Counted from the stretch's first letter, positions 47,788 through 59,557 are shown. The stretch is 64,000 bases of DNA from Tachypleus tridentatus (GCF_004210375.1 NC_134834.1:93996170-94060169); one strand, 5' to 3'. Made by a program: numbers and translations. Notes: generated by a model from the letters alone, not told the origin.

Positions 47788-48093
47788 ACAGCCAAGGGAA
47801 CTCTGCTGAGTCTACCGAGGGAAATCGAACTTCTGATTTTTAGCGCTGTGAATCCGTAGACTTACCGCTATACCAGGGTGGTTTTGCTGTAAGAAAACAC
47901 ACATACATTTCTCTCAGACAAACAAGGACATCCAGAGTGCTCAGTCATCCAGGTTGAATAATTAATATGATTTCAAGCTATACTATGGTGGTTTTGCTAT
48001 AAGAAAACACACATACATTTCTCTCAGACAAACAAGCACATCCAGAGTGCTCAGTCATAGAAGTATCCAGGTTGAATAATTAATATGATTTCA
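47788..48093 (-). repeat. SINE family C with duplicated flank
   Basis: Reversed family C head at 47788-47882 (CTGCTGAGTCTACCGAGGG, TCCGTAGACTTACCGCTATA). From GGTGGTTTTGCT(G/A)TAAGAAA the next ~110 bp, through ACACACATACATTTCTCTCA to TAATATGATTTCAA, occur twice (about 47878-47975 and 47987-48093). The second copy has a 9-base insertion, ATAGAAGTA. Confidence 0.82.
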
Positions 48094-48299
48094 AAAAAAT
48101 AGTTTAATCTTATTAACGACACTTTGAAAACTGAGACTTTTTTATTCTTCGGTAATGAAAAGAATTCGATCAATAAAAGTTATATTTAGAATCCTTAGAG
48201 CTACAAAGACTATCGTACGATAATTGTTTCAAAATTTTTGTAAGCGACCGGCGTTATCTTTCCTTTAAAATTTGTTATTCTATTTTGACTGGAAGTTTG
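48094..48299. other. No gene seen
   Basis: AT-rich unique sequence. Confidence 0.5.
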
Positions 48300-48572
48300 G
48301 TTTAGTTTGTTTTGAATTTCGCGCAAAGCTACACGAGGACTATCTGCGCTAGCCTTCCCTAATTTAGCAGTGTAAGACTAGAGGGAAGGCGGCTAGTCAT
48401 CACCACCCACCGCCAACTCTTGGGCTACTCTTTTACCAACGAATAGTGGGATTGTAACATTATAATGCCCCCCACGGCTGAAAGGGCGAGTATGTTTGGT
48501 GCGACGGGGATGCGAACCCGCGACCCTCAGATTACGAGTCGCACGCCTTAACACGCTTGGCCATGCCGGACG
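48300..48572 (-). repeat. SINE family A, full length
   Basis: TTTAGTTTGTTTTGAATTTC tail to GGCCATGCCGG head; a few bases of GATTGACCGT are missing. Confidence 0.93.
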
Positions 48573-50390
48573 ACAATTATGTTAGCGCTTGTTGTTTTTT
48601 TATACGCGTATGGAACCGTGATTTTAAGACCCAACCCTAACTCTATCAGGTATAGTACTATCTAGCCAGATTGCAACCGAATCATTCAGGGTTATCCATG
48701 AAGGTCTTATCTGTACTTGTTTTTTGTTATTAAATAGGTCATGTGACACAAGTTTACAATTAATTTTTAGAGAAGGTCAGCTCATATTTGCCAAAATTTC
48801 ATCTTTATTTCATTGTTGAATTTAAATTTGTAAACGTTTTGGCGTTTTGTACTTGGTGTAATTTAATAACAAATTTTATCAACTTCAAGGTGAATCATTA
48901 ATCATAAGAACAATTATTTCTTTGACAAATGTTTAAAATTTTGGAACAAATCCTCCACAAAACTGGAAGAAAATCAGTTGATAAATTTGAAATTCATTCT
49001 TATTTGTCATTTTTATCAAGATTATCAATAATATTAAATATTCTTTAAATTAAAAAAATCGAATCTCTTACCAAAAAATACGAAGTTTATTTTACAATTT
49101 TTGCTCAAAAATAAGAATTTTAGTTGAATACTGAAATTAATTCAAAGAAAACTTTCGTCAGAAATTTATTTGTTTGATGTTAAACATAAAACTGTGTAAT
49201 GGGCTATCTATGCTGTGCTCATGACGGGTATCGGAACCTGTTTTTGTTATTTTTATAGTGTTATAAGCTTTCAGCTTTCCTACTGAGCTAATGTGGGGTT
49301 ATTTCAAATCTAGAAATTAAATCGTAAAAATATTATTAGAAAATATAAAGTGGTTTAGAATTACTTTTAAGTATACAATGAATAATTATTGCACTTTTAC
49401 GGCAGAAAGGTTTAGTCTGTTCCCCAATTACAAAGAGTGTGGTATAAAATGATTCACAAATGCGAGCAGGGAATTACGACAGCAAAACCGACTTTCAAAT
49501 TAATTTCAAAAATGCTCATGAGATTCACAATCTGTGAGTTTGTGTGTTAAGAAATAAGGCTGGAGCTTTAGTTATTACTTTCAAAATGAATTTGAGCGAA
49601 AGAAGGCGATGCATTTCCGTGAAGTGTTTTTTGAATAATTTAAAGTACAAAACATATAATACGAAGACCTTTCCCGCACCATTACACCACCACTAGCGGA
49701 TCGCTCTGCCAGCACAAAACAAGCAAGATCAAATACATCGTGTGATGATTCATTTTATTATCTCACAGCTAACACGCACACACTCAAAAGTTTCAAAGTG
49801 ATTAATCAGATGACATCACACAATTCGAGTCCCCATATTTTAAACACAACTAAAGCTGTGTTTTATTGATTGCATTTGAAATACTCGATTTTCGCACACA
49901 ATGTTTGTAATGCCTTATATTTGTAAGAATTAGGGTTATTCATATACTAGTCATAGTTGAAGGAACCGGTGAGTTTTAACATAGTCTGATAATTGTTGTA
50001 TCTTACAGGCCTTATCTTGATTATTTCTGTTGAAGAAGCCGTATGGAAGTCTTAGAAAATGTGATAAAAATGTTTCAAATTAATTGTGATACGACTAGAT
50101 CTTTGTATCGAATAGATTCAGGTAAGCAAAGCGCCTGACAGGTGATAGGTTTATTATATAAATGTAAATAAATAAAGTGTTCTTTAAAAAGTAGAACTGT
50201 TTAATTATTAAAATATAAATATTATAAATAGATGTGCACCCTAAACATAAAACAAATTAATTTTCCGTTTTCTTGAGTAATTAATAAACATAATATATTT
50301 ATCATTTTATACTAATTTTAGGCCTAACAAAGTTCCAGAAATTAGGCGAGACCGGTGTAGCTTGCAAGTTTATGACCACTGAAACTGTTT
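48573..50390. other. Gene-free stretch with one SINE B
   Basis: AT-rich. A diverged reversed family B copy lies at 49170-49300 (TGTGTAATGGGCTATCTATG, CGGGTATCGGAACCTG, CTACTGAGCTAATGTGGGG). No coding sequence recognised. Confidence 0.55.
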
Positions 50391-50604
50391 TGTTTGTTTC
50401 GAATTTTGTGCAAAGCTACACGAAGGCTATAGTTATTACCACTCACCGCCAACTCTTGGGCTTCTCTTTTACTAAAGAATAATGGGATTGACCGTAACAT
50501 TATAACGCTCCCACAGCTGGGAGGACGAGCATGTTTGGCGTGACAAAGATTCGAGCCCGCGATCCTCAGGTTAGGAGTCGAGCGCCCTAACCACCTGACC
50601 ATCT
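50391..50604 (-). repeat. SINE family A, internally deleted
   Basis: About 60 bp are missing: GAAGGCTATA joins straight to GTTATTACCACTCACCGCC. Confidence 0.9.
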
Positions 50605-50869
50605 GTAATTATTAAACAATCAATCAGCTAACTTAAAAACAATGTAACATCTGAATTATTAACGAAGATTAAAAATATATTAAATATTTTTTCCAACTAC
50701 CCGAACTCAGTTAATCTTTAATTCTCCTCTTTAAAGTATTTCTTTTTTTAAATTGACGGTGTGTTAATTTTGCAAGTTGATTTACACAGCAAAATATTTT
50801 TCTACCGTGACATATGCGCATTACAGAAATTTTCCGGACAATGTAAGCTTATAAATCGACCAATGAGGT

Positions 50870-51146
50870 TTGCTTTGGTTTTTGAATTTCGCGCAAAGCT
50901 ACTCGAGGGCTATCTGCGCTAGCCATCCCTAATTTAGCAGTGTAATACTAGAGGGAAGGCAGCTAGTCATCACCACCCACCGCCAACTCTTGGGTTACTC
51001 TTTTACCAACTAATAGTGGGATTGACCGTCACATTATAACGCCCCCACGGCTGAAAGGGCTAGCATGTTTGGTGCGACGGGGACTCGAACCCGCGACCCT
51101 CTGATTACAAGTCACATGTCTTAACCCATCTGGCCATGTTGGACCT
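50870..51146 (-). repeat. SINE family A with perfect target-site duplication
   Basis: Flanked by GACCAATGAGGT at 50858-50869 and 51147-51158. Full length. Confidence 0.96.
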
Positions 51147-51234
51147 GACCAATGAGGTATATCGACTAAATACGTATTGTAGAAAATTCGATAGTTATTC
51201 CATGCACTAACTGTGGAGGAGTTTGAACCTCATG

Positions 51235-51510
51235 GGCCCGGCATGGCCAAGCGCGTTAAGGCGTGTGCTTCGTAATCCGAGGGTCGCGGGTTCGCGCCCG
51301 AGTCGTGCCAAACATGCTCGCCCTCCCAGCCGTGGGGGCGTTATAATGTGACGGTCATTCCCACTATTCGTTGGTAAAAGAGTAGCCCAAGAGTTGGCGG
51401 TGGGTGGTGATGACTAGCTGCCTTTCCTCTAGTCTTACACTGCTAAATTAGGGACGGCTAGCAGATAGCCCTGAGTAGCTTTGTGCGAAATTCAAAAACA
51501 AACAAACAAA
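51235..51510 (+). repeat. SINE family A, full length
   Basis: GGCCCGGCATGGCCAAGCGC to a CAAACAAACAAAC tail. The flanks TTGAACCTCATG and TTGAACCCCAGG are probably a diverged target-site duplication. Confidence 0.94.
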
Positions 51511-52164
51511 CTTGAACCCCAGGAAATGTGTATGTTCACCTATGCTGTTGTTAGAATTCAGCATTGATAGAAAATTTTTAGCTGTTAAAATATTTATGTT
51601 TTTAATTATCTGCTCTCTTTCCTGCTGGTATTGTATATTTCTTGACGATGAGGTATAGTATTAAATAATAATATATGTATAGAGAGGACAGAATTTTAAG
51701 ATAAAGAGAAGAAAGATGTGAAAATGACTTGTATTTTAATATCTTCATTTCCCCGTGATGGGCAGAGCACAGATAGCCCATTGTGTAGCTCTGTGCTTAA
51801 CTGCAAACAGACATCAGTACCTTCACCAAGCACAGTTATAATACTCATAGGAATTCCACTGACCTCGTGACAGAACCACGTGTGAGATTAATTGTTCTCC
51901 GTTCTCCTGGTGTGAAAGATTATTTATTTATTAGAATATGAGGGCTGGAAAAAGAATGGTTTTGTTAACAAAACTAAGATCCGAAAGTAACATATTTGAA
52001 CAGTTTTTTTTTGCTTTAAATCATTTCTGTACCAAAAATTAGATTAAAATCGTGGATGATTTCATGAAAATTAATCAAGGTAAAATTCCTTTTGCTATAT
52101 TTTATATCTTATAGATTTTATAATCCAATTAATTAATATTGAACTGTTAAATTATTCTGAGTGT
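51511..52164. other. Gene-free stretch with one SINE B 3' part
   Basis: A 5'-truncated family B copy at 51747-51813 (+): GATGGGCAGAGCACAGATAG, CCCATTGTGTAGCTCTGTGC. The rest is AT-rich. Confidence 0.65.
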
Positions 52165-52279
52165 ATGTGTTTTCTTATAGCAAAGCCACATTTGGCTATC
52201 TGCTGAGTCCACCGAGGGGAATCGAACTCCTGAATTTAGCGTTGTAATTCCGTAGACTTACCGCTGTAACAGCGGGGGA
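52165..52279 (-). repeat. SINE family C
   Basis: TTTTCTTATAGCAAAGCCAC, GGCTATCTGCTGAGTCCACC, GGGGAATCGAACTCCTG, TCCGTAGACTTACCGCTG. It contains both the tail-side and head-side parts. Confidence 0.82.
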
Positions 52280-53197
52280 CAAATTGTTCTCAAACCATTG
52301 TTTTTGCATAGAAAGATACTTTGATCACTAATACTTTTAATACTCTTTTTCTATACAGAATCTCAGTTCCACAAAAAATCTTCACGAGTTAATTTTGAAC
52401 TTCGTGTTGCATAAAGGTGGTAGGATGAATCATATAATTTAAATGTAGCGTATAATGTTTTGTAAACAGAAACATACTTATAAGCTTCAAGGGGAAAATA
52501 TGTTTTTGTTCCTTTTTTTTAAACTACGAATGGAAAATCATTCGTCACACATCTACAGATCCCATTATTCGTACAAAGTCTTGCTTTCGTTTCACCTTGA
52601 CAGTCCTAGAAGTCACCTTTACGTCCCGTTAAAGGAAAACCTGATTTCATTTCTTATCGTTCGAAATAATTAAAACTGTACTGTGAGCACTTATCTAGAT
52701 TACCTGGAATACTAACCAGTTCTTGCATGTGCTAACGTTTTTCACTTTTCCAAACTCGAAGTCCACGAAACGTTCGATAATGAAGAAATTGTATCAAGAA
52801 CTCATTGACGAAGTTCAATTACGAAAGTAAATGTTTGAATTTTTAAAGGAATTCTTTCAGTTTAAGAAACAAATAAGGTGTAAAACAGGTAAAATGTTGG
52901 ACATCAACAAAATCTCACGTGCTTATTTCTATTACTCCAGTTAAAACTGAAAAAAAATCTGAAACCTTGATCGTCTGGCCTTCGAGATGCTTATATGGGA
53001 GGACAACAACTGTTCAATGCTGCGTAGAAAGAATAATGACGAATAAACCAATAAAGAAAACTAATCAGGACACTTGTTCCTTCGTTTATAGTACCACATA
53101 CATTATATTTAGAAGCTCACCAAAACAATCACGAAACAAAGGTTTAAGTAAAGGAAACTATTAAACATTAGTTTATGACGCAGCTCGAGAAAAATGT
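52280..53197. other. No gene seen
   Basis: AT-rich; the + open frames at 52455-52673 and 52919-53164 have no recognised homology. Confidence 0.5.
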
Positions 53198-53475
53198 TTT
53201 GTTTGTTTGTTTTTAAATTTCGCACAAAGCTACTCGAGGGCTATCTGCGCTAGCCGTCCCTAATTTAGCAGTGTAAGACTAGAGGAAAAGCAGCTAGTCA
53301 TCACCACCCACAGCCAACTCTTGGGCTACTCTTTTACCAAGAATAATGGGATTGATCGTCACATTATAACGCCCCCACGGCTGAAAGGGCGAGCATGTTT
53401 GGAGCGACGGAGACTCGAACCCGCGACCCTCGGATTACGAGTCGCACGTCTTAACACGCTTGGCTATGCTGGGCC
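53198..53475 (-). repeat. SINE family A, full length
   Basis: GTTTTGTTTGTTTGTTTTTA tail to GGCTATGCTGGGCC head. Confidence 0.94.
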
Positions 53476-53818
53476 TGAAAACAAAGAAGCAAAAAACTTT
53501 TGCACTGCGGTTGCCTTGTGACATAAAAAGAAGATAAAAAATATAGCAATAGTTCTACGCTATTTCTACTTTAGTGAAGATTTAGGATAAATTCATAGCA
53601 CAAACATATATATATGTACCATGGAAAGTTCTTGAGGTGAAAAAATGATCTCCAGTAACACTTCAACTTATTGCTCTATTGCCCTTTGATGACAGTTTAT
53701 AATCATTTTCGAATATAAAACCTGAAGCAGAGGCACTTTTCCGTTATATTTTTGCGTTTGTAGCTAATTAATATTACCACTTTGAAAAAGAAAAGAAATC
53801 ATAAAATAAACGGGAAGA
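53476..53818. other. No gene seen
   Basis: AT-rich unique sequence. Confidence 0.5.
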
Positions 53819-53991
53819 TATCACTACCCACCGCCAACTCTTGGGCTACTCTTTTACCAACGAATAGTGGGATTGACTGTTACATTATAACACTCCTACG
53901 GCTGAAAGGACGAACATGTTTGGTGTGACGGGAATCCGAACCCGAGACCCTCAGATCACGAGGCGTGTTCCTTAACCACTTGGCCTTGCCT
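53819..53991 (-). repeat. SINE family A, tail half missing
   Basis: Begins inside the body at ATCACTACCCACCGCCAACT and ends at the head (CACTTGGCCTTGCC). For a retroposon a missing 3' end is unusual, so later deletion is likely. Confidence 0.9.
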
Positions 53992-54164
53992 ATATTTTTG
54001 TTTTTCGTAAGGAAAAAAAAAACATTGCCCATTAACGTTGAATGATGAAAAATGGCGCGTTTTAAGTGTAATAAACTCTAAAAGTAAAAAAAAAAAAATT
54101 ATATTACAGTTTTTTATCTGAAACATGTATGCGCAGTTTAATCTTCCTAGACGGCGAAAGAAAA

Positions 54165-54267
54165 ATGTTTGTTTGTTGTTAAGCGCAAAGCTTCATAATG
54201 GATCGACTATATTGTGCTCATTGCAGGGATCGGATCCCGAATGTGAGCGTTTTAAGCGATATACCAG
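54165..54267 (-). repeat. SINE family B, diverged
   Basis: TTGTTTGTTGTTAAGCGCAA, AGCTTCATAATGG, TTGTGCTCATTGCAGGGATC, then a degraded head. Confidence 0.6.
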
Positions 54268-54371
54268 TATAATATTCAATGTCATTCTGGAGATAGGAAT
54301 GTAATAAATACGAACGCTATATCTCTTAATTTATACAGTTTGTGAAACTTACAACATCGACGAGGTAGGTG

Positions 54372-54487
54372 TATGTGTGTGTCTGTGTTTTCCAAAAGTA
54401 AAGCCACATCAGGCTATCTGCTGAGTCCATCGAGGAGAATCGAACCCTAATTTTAGCGTTGCAAATCCGTCGACGATGTACCCCAGT
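54372..54487 (-). repeat. SINE family C
   Basis: GTGTTTTCCAAAAGTAAAGC, CACATCAGGCTATCTGCTGA, GTCCATCGAGGAGAATCGAA, GCAAATCCGTCGACGATG. Confidence 0.75.
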
Positions 54488-54828
54488 AAATTATAATTAC
54501 ATTTCTTACACTATATTAAGGCGTTTGCTTTTATAAACAGCTTTTCTCAGATGTCACTTTAGAACCAGAAAAGAAAAAAGACACTGTGCGTTTTTAATGC
54601 AGTGTTCATTTTATCTCTAATAAAAATTGACTTCTCAAAAAATAAGTTGTACAGATGACTTCATCGAATATCAGAACCACTAATATACTTAAAGACCGCA
54701 TTTTGTTCTATTTTTGTGATGGCACTGGATTCGCTATGATTATTTTAGTTCTCTGTGTTGTTTTTATGTTAAAATCAATACACGAAATGGCTAACAAATG
54801 GAACTATACAGAGTGATCTGTTAGCCTT
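54488..54828. other. No gene seen
   Basis: AT-rich unique sequence. Confidence 0.5.
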
Positions 54829-55092
54829 GGTTTGTTTGTTTGTTTTGAATTTCGCGCAAATCTACACAAGGGCTATCTGCGCGAGCCGTCCCTAATTTAG
54901 CAGTGTAACAGTAGACGGAAAGCAGCTAGTCATCACCACCCACCGCCAACTCTTTTACCATCACATTTCCCATCTTTGACCGTCACATTATAACGCGCCC
55001 ACGGCTGAAAGGGCGAGCATGTTTGGCGCGATGGGGATTCGAACCGCGACCCTCAGATTACGAGTCGCACGCCTTAACATGCCGGGCCATAC
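54829..55092 (-). repeat. SINE family A
   Basis: GTTTGTTTGTTTTGAATTTC tail to a CATGCCGGGCC head; the ACCAACGAATAGTGGGATT segment is rewritten as ACCATCACATTTCCCATC. Confidence 0.92.
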
Positions 55093-55730
55093 CGAATTTA
55101 TTAAGTCAAAACTACTAAGTAAACTCAATATTATATAACCAAAGTTTTATTCAAAATAATGATAATTGGGTTTAAAAGGAGATACATTGTGATGAATGCT
55201 TTTGTTGCAACAATGTTTTCGAATAACATTTCACACACTCTTATCTATATTTTCACTTGTTATTACTGAATGTGCAGACCAAACACATGCAGTAGTTGAT
55301 GTTGTTTTTTCCGCTAACAATAATTTAAATGTTGCGAAACGACGCAAAAACTAGACATACGAAATCTATGTCAAGGTGGGGTAGCTTTAATACCAATGTT
55401 TCTCTTATAAGTCCCTCGTTGACCTAGATCTGAATTACTGAAAACATTCTCCTGGTTAAGAGATTCATTGAATGGGCCCATGAGATCACTTTATAATCAT
55501 GGTCGTTGAGATCGAAGAACCTTGGGGTTGATTTAACTTCTCAAACTATTTATATCATAATTCACAAGAAGCAAGCTTACAAAAGCGTTAAGTATCTCGC
55601 TTGATAACAGTTTTTAACACTAAATTCCGAACTGGTTTAACAACAAGCGAGAGAAGATGAAGATGAAAAAATTTCAAAAGAAAACACTCACAAAATTCAA
55701 CTTCACCCTCACTAAAGTCCTAGAAGGTTG
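55093..55730. other. No gene seen
   Basis: AT-rich unique sequence. Confidence 0.5.
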
Positions 55731-55808
55731 AGCTGCGCGTGGCTCGATGGTTAGCTTGCTGGACTGCGAACCTATGGCTCCGCAGGTTCGGCGTTCATGT
55801 CCTTTCCT
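55731..55808 (+). repeat. Possible fourth tRNA-like SINE head
   Basis: GCGCGTGGCTCGATGGTTAG, CTTGCTGGACTGCGAACC and GCAGGTTCGGCGTTCATGTC have A-box-like and B-box-like spacing. It sits immediately before a family A SINE. Only one copy is seen, so the assignment is weak. Confidence 0.35.
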
Positions 55809-55810
55809 CA

Positions 55811-56098
55811 AGGCCTGGCATGGCCAAGCGCGTAAGGCGTGCGACTCGTAATCCGAGGGTCGCGGATTCGCGCCCGCGTCGCTCTAAATATGCTCGCCCT
55901 CTCAGCCGTGGGGGTGTATAATGTTACGGTCAATCCCACTATGCGTTGGTAAAAGAGTAGCCCAAGAGTTGACGGTGGGTAGTGATGACTAGCTGCCTTC
56001 CCTCTAGTCTTACACTGCTAAATTAGGGACGGCTAGCGCAGATAGCCCTCGAGTAGCTTTGTGCGAAATTCCAAAACAAACAAACAAAAACAAACAAA
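55811..56098 (+). repeat. SINE family A, full length
   Basis: GGCCTGGCATGGCCAAGCGC to a long AAACAAACAAACAAAAAC tail. Confidence 0.94.
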
Positions 56099-56392
56099 AT
56101 CCTTCCTCAAAAAAAGCAAAATCCGTGTAAAAGTTTTTTTTTTTTGGAAATGTGGTTATGTTATAAAGGTAAAAGTCAAATGTTACTATTCGACCAAACA
56201 AATGCGACTAAAAAGTTGGCGGAGAGTGCTGTTGACTCGTTGCCTATTCTCTATTGCTCCACTTGAAAATCAAAGATGATTTCACGCGATAAATAAAATG
56301 TATATAAGTAGAGAAACTTATCAAAATGTTTTGTAAAATTGCAGATGAATATTTAAATGTATTTTAGTTTTCGAAATAAACGGAGATGGAAA

Positions 56393-56453
56393 TTTTGAAG
56401 GGTTGTGAAACGAACAAAAGGCGGATTATCAGAATTAAAGTGGACAACATGGA
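56393..56453 (+). repeat. Tandem repeat unit with open reading frame (left part)
   Basis: GAGATGGAAATTTTGAAGGG and TGTGAAACGAACAAAAG read as EMEILKGCETNKRRIIRIKV. It is interrupted at 56454 by the reversed SINE A and continues at 56725. Confidence 0.5.
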
Positions 56454-56724
56454 GGTTTGTCTTGAATTTTGTGTAAAGCTACACGAGGGCTATCTGCGCT
56501 AGCCGTCCCTAATTTCGCATTGTGAGACTAGAGGGAAGGCAGCTAGTCATCACCACCCACCGCCAACTCTTGGACTACTCTGTTAACAACGAATAGTGGG
56601 ATTGACTGTCACATTATAACGTTCCCACGACTGAAAGGGTGAGCATGTTTGGTGCGACGGGAATTCGAACCTGCGAACCTCAGAGTATGAGTCGATGACT
56701 TTAACCACGTGGCCAAGCTGAACC
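56454..56724 (-). repeat. SINE family A inserted in a tandem repeat
   Basis: GGTTTGTCTTGAATTTTGTG tail to a GTGGCCAAGCTGAACC head. Tandem-repeat units lie on both sides. Confidence 0.92.
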
Positions 56725-56850
56725 GAAGGAGTGTGAAACAAATAAAATTACCAGAGATAAAGTGCAGATTCTGAAGGAATGTGAAACGAGTAATAAAAAC
56801 ATGAAAGATAAATTGGACATTTTGAAATGGTGTGAAACAGTTTAAGCCAT
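56725..56850 (+). repeat. Tandem repeat units with open reading frame (right part)
   Basis: Two and a half units of about 60 bp, with core ATT(C/T)TGAAGGAATGTGAAAC. The + frame stays open to TAA at 56843-56845 and gives KECETNKITRDKVQILKECE, then TSNKNMKDKLDILKWCETV: a charged repeat of period about 20 residues with heptad-like spacing. A diverged second copy lies at 61658-61775. Confidence 0.6.
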
Positions 56851-56936
56851 GACGACAAAACGTTCCTTGAAGTGATGAAGAATTTTACAAACCTGAGTTT
56901 ATTATGGACTCTAATAATTAGATTAGAGAGTTTATT

Positions 56937-57172
56937 AGTTTTGTTTATTGAATTTCACGGTTATTTGCGCTAGCCGTTACTAATTTAGCAGTGATAGATC
57001 GGAGACAAAATTACGTACCGTCAACTCTTGGAATATTCTTTACTATCGAATAGTGGAATTGACCGTTACATTATAACGCCCTACGGATAAAAACTTATCC
57101 TACGATGGAATTTAAACTCGTGATCTACGTGTTATAACGCATATACGGTCTCAACGTGCGTGGTCATGAGGC
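56937..57172 (-). repeat. SINE family A, old and heavily diverged
   Basis: TTTGTTTATTGAATTTCACG, GCGCTAGCCGTTACTAATTT, CGAATAGTGGAATTGACCGT, ACATTATAACGCCCTACGG; the head is barely recognisable. The most decayed copy in the window. Confidence 0.82.
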
Positions 57173-57746
57173 AATAGGACGCGAATAATTAATTCTCGGA
57201 TTCATTGTCCAACACGCTAATCAGTAGCTCGTAGATTATGGTATTCGATCACTTTTGGAACTAAAGTTTTAGGAATTGAAACAGTGTTTCTTATATCAGT
57301 CGCCTTACTGTTTGTTGCACCAGTTGAACTATTTTCAATGTTTAACAATGATTAGTATCAATCCTGTCTCTTATTCTCAGTCGTACCTGTATTTCTAATA
57401 ATATTAATAACTAATTGCAATAAATTTCACACTTTTGTAAATAAACGTATTAAAAATCAAAGTGTTGATAATGTATTGATAATATTCTTGATATTGGAAC
57501 TCATCGATGCATGAAAAGCGAACATGAGAAGTGAACGAGAAAAAAATTAATCCACGTTGCACAATAAACAGGTTTATAATTCTCTGTTGTTGTTTTCTGT
57601 TCTGTTAGAAAAAAAAAGACAACTGATGTTCCTGATAAGAGTGCTTAAGACATTTATTTTTCACTAGTAATTTTTTTTTGCAGTGAAAATCTTTGTAAAG
57701 GTAACGAGGTACAAATCCTTGTAATAATTTTGAATAGTCTTCCATT
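57173..57746. other. No gene seen
   Basis: AT-rich unique sequence. Confidence 0.5.
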
Positions 57747-57756
57747 AATGTCATGG

Positions 57757-58040
57757 TTTGTTTGTTTGTTTGTTTTTGAATTTCGCACAAAGCTACTCGA
57801 GGGCTATCTGTGCTAGCCGTCCCTAATTTAGCAGTGTAAGACTAGAGGGAAGGCAACTAGTCATCACCACCCACCGCCAACTCTTGGGCTACTCTTTTAC
57901 CAACGAATAGTGGGATTGACCGTTACATTATAACGCCCCCACGGCTGAAAGGGCGAGCATGTTTGGCGCGACGGGATGCGAACCCGCGACCCTCAGATTA
58001 CGAGTCGCACGCCTTAACGCTCTTGGCCATGCCGGGCCAC
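57757..58040 (-). repeat. SINE family A with perfect target-site duplication
   Basis: Flanked by AATGTCATGG at 57747-57756 and 58041-58050. Full length and close to consensus, so probably recent. Confidence 0.96.
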
Positions 58041-58300
58041 AATGTCATGGAATTCTTCTCATAAAATGTGACAAAGTTTATTGTTTGGCGCCCCCACCCC
58101 ACCCGAGAAAAAGAGAAAATAGTTTTGGCGATCGACACAAAGTTGGCTGAGTTGAAAATATATCTTGCAAAAACTATATAAACTACGTTATAAAATATTA
58201 ATTAACACGACAAAAGGATAGTTGATTAACACAAGAAAAATGTTTTAGGGTTAAATTATCAGGCTGTCTTCGGGTGGGTTATATGGTATTCCTAAAGTTC

Positions 58301-58421
58301 AGCCCTTAGTGGCTCTGCGGTATATTTGCAGACTTGCGATGATAACATTGTTTCGATACTCATGATGGCCGAAGCACAGATAGCCCTTTGTGTAGATTTG
58401 TGCTTAATAGTAAATAAGGCA
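58301..58421 (+). repeat. SINE family B
   Basis: GCCCTTAGTGGCTCTGCGGT, GTTTCGATACTCATGATGG, GCACAGATAGCCCTTTGTG and TAGATTTGTGCTTAATAG. Head and 3' domain are both clear. Confidence 0.8.
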
Positions 58422-58560
58422 GACCTATAAAACATAAAGGAAGCTGTATTAAACTCATAGCATCTGACATAAGCAGTTGTAACCATGAGTTAATTTTTTT
58501 TTGGATTCATGCGCAGTGAACACAGAATTAGAAGGAAATTTTTCCTTCCCTAACGAAATG

Positions 58561-58849
58561 GCAAGGAATGGCCAGGTGGTTATTGCACTCGACTCGTAAT
58601 CCGAGGATTGCGGGTTCGAATCCCCGTCACATCAAACATGTTCGCCCTTTCAGCCGTGGGGGCGTTATAATGTGACGGTCAATCCCACTATTCGTTGGTA
58701 AAAGAATAACCCAAGAGTTGGCGGTAGATCGTGATGACTAACTGCCTTCCCTCTAATCTTACACTGCTAAATTAGGGACGGCTAGTGCAGATAGCCCTAG
58801 TGTAGCTTTGCACGAAATTCCAAACAAAAAAAAAACAAACAAAAACCAA
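58561..58849 (+). repeat. SINE family A with target-site duplication
   Basis: Flanked by TAACGAAATG at 58551-58560 and 58854-58863. Full length with an irregular A/C tail. Confidence 0.94.
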
Positions 58850-58863
58850 ACCTTAACGAAATG

Positions 58864-59557
58864 CAAAATGTAAAGTTTGATAAGAACATCTAACATGCTG
58901 ATTTTAGTGTCGAATATATTATCACAAAATAATGACGAGTTAATGACATTTCCTAAGTGTGTATTTTATAAACTGTTAAAATTTTTTTCCAAATAAAAAA
59001 TCTCTGCATTTTTTAACAACACCATGCACAGCCTACACAGTAAATCATTAGTAGACAGTTCCGATAATACAAATACATAATTTTCATGGCGTAATATGCA
59101 GATACCTCCAGCGTATAAACACGAGTTTATTTCAGTAATTACCAAAAAAGTAGGAAAAATATAATAATTCCAAAATGAGAAATCACCTTCGATATTATCG
59201 ACCAAACGTTCTTTGATTCGATTTCTTAAAATCTCTTGGGACGAGGAAACCGTTTTTGGTAGCATCACATCATCATGAAAGACAGTAGACTTCTCGTCGC
59301 GTTTACGAATCAGACGAGCGTCATGAGGACTCTCTTAAGTGAAGCCAACGGTGGACTGCAGCTGAGGTAACAATGAAAAGAAAGAGAGTTTAAATGTATT
59401 GGTAGCAATAGCGAGGGCTACAGAGGATCAAAAATATATCAATGTGTTGAGTAATAAAGAAGACAAAGAAGAGATTTTAATGACAATTAGAGATGAAAAG
59501 TTTACCTTGTAAAGTTATCTACGTGCATTTAAAAAAAACAATGTTGGGAATCTAGAT
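58864..59557. other. Mostly AT-rich; one exon-like island
   Basis: The interval 59187-59335 is less AT-rich and open on both strands with plausible splice signals (see findings). The rest shows nothing. Confidence 0.45.
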
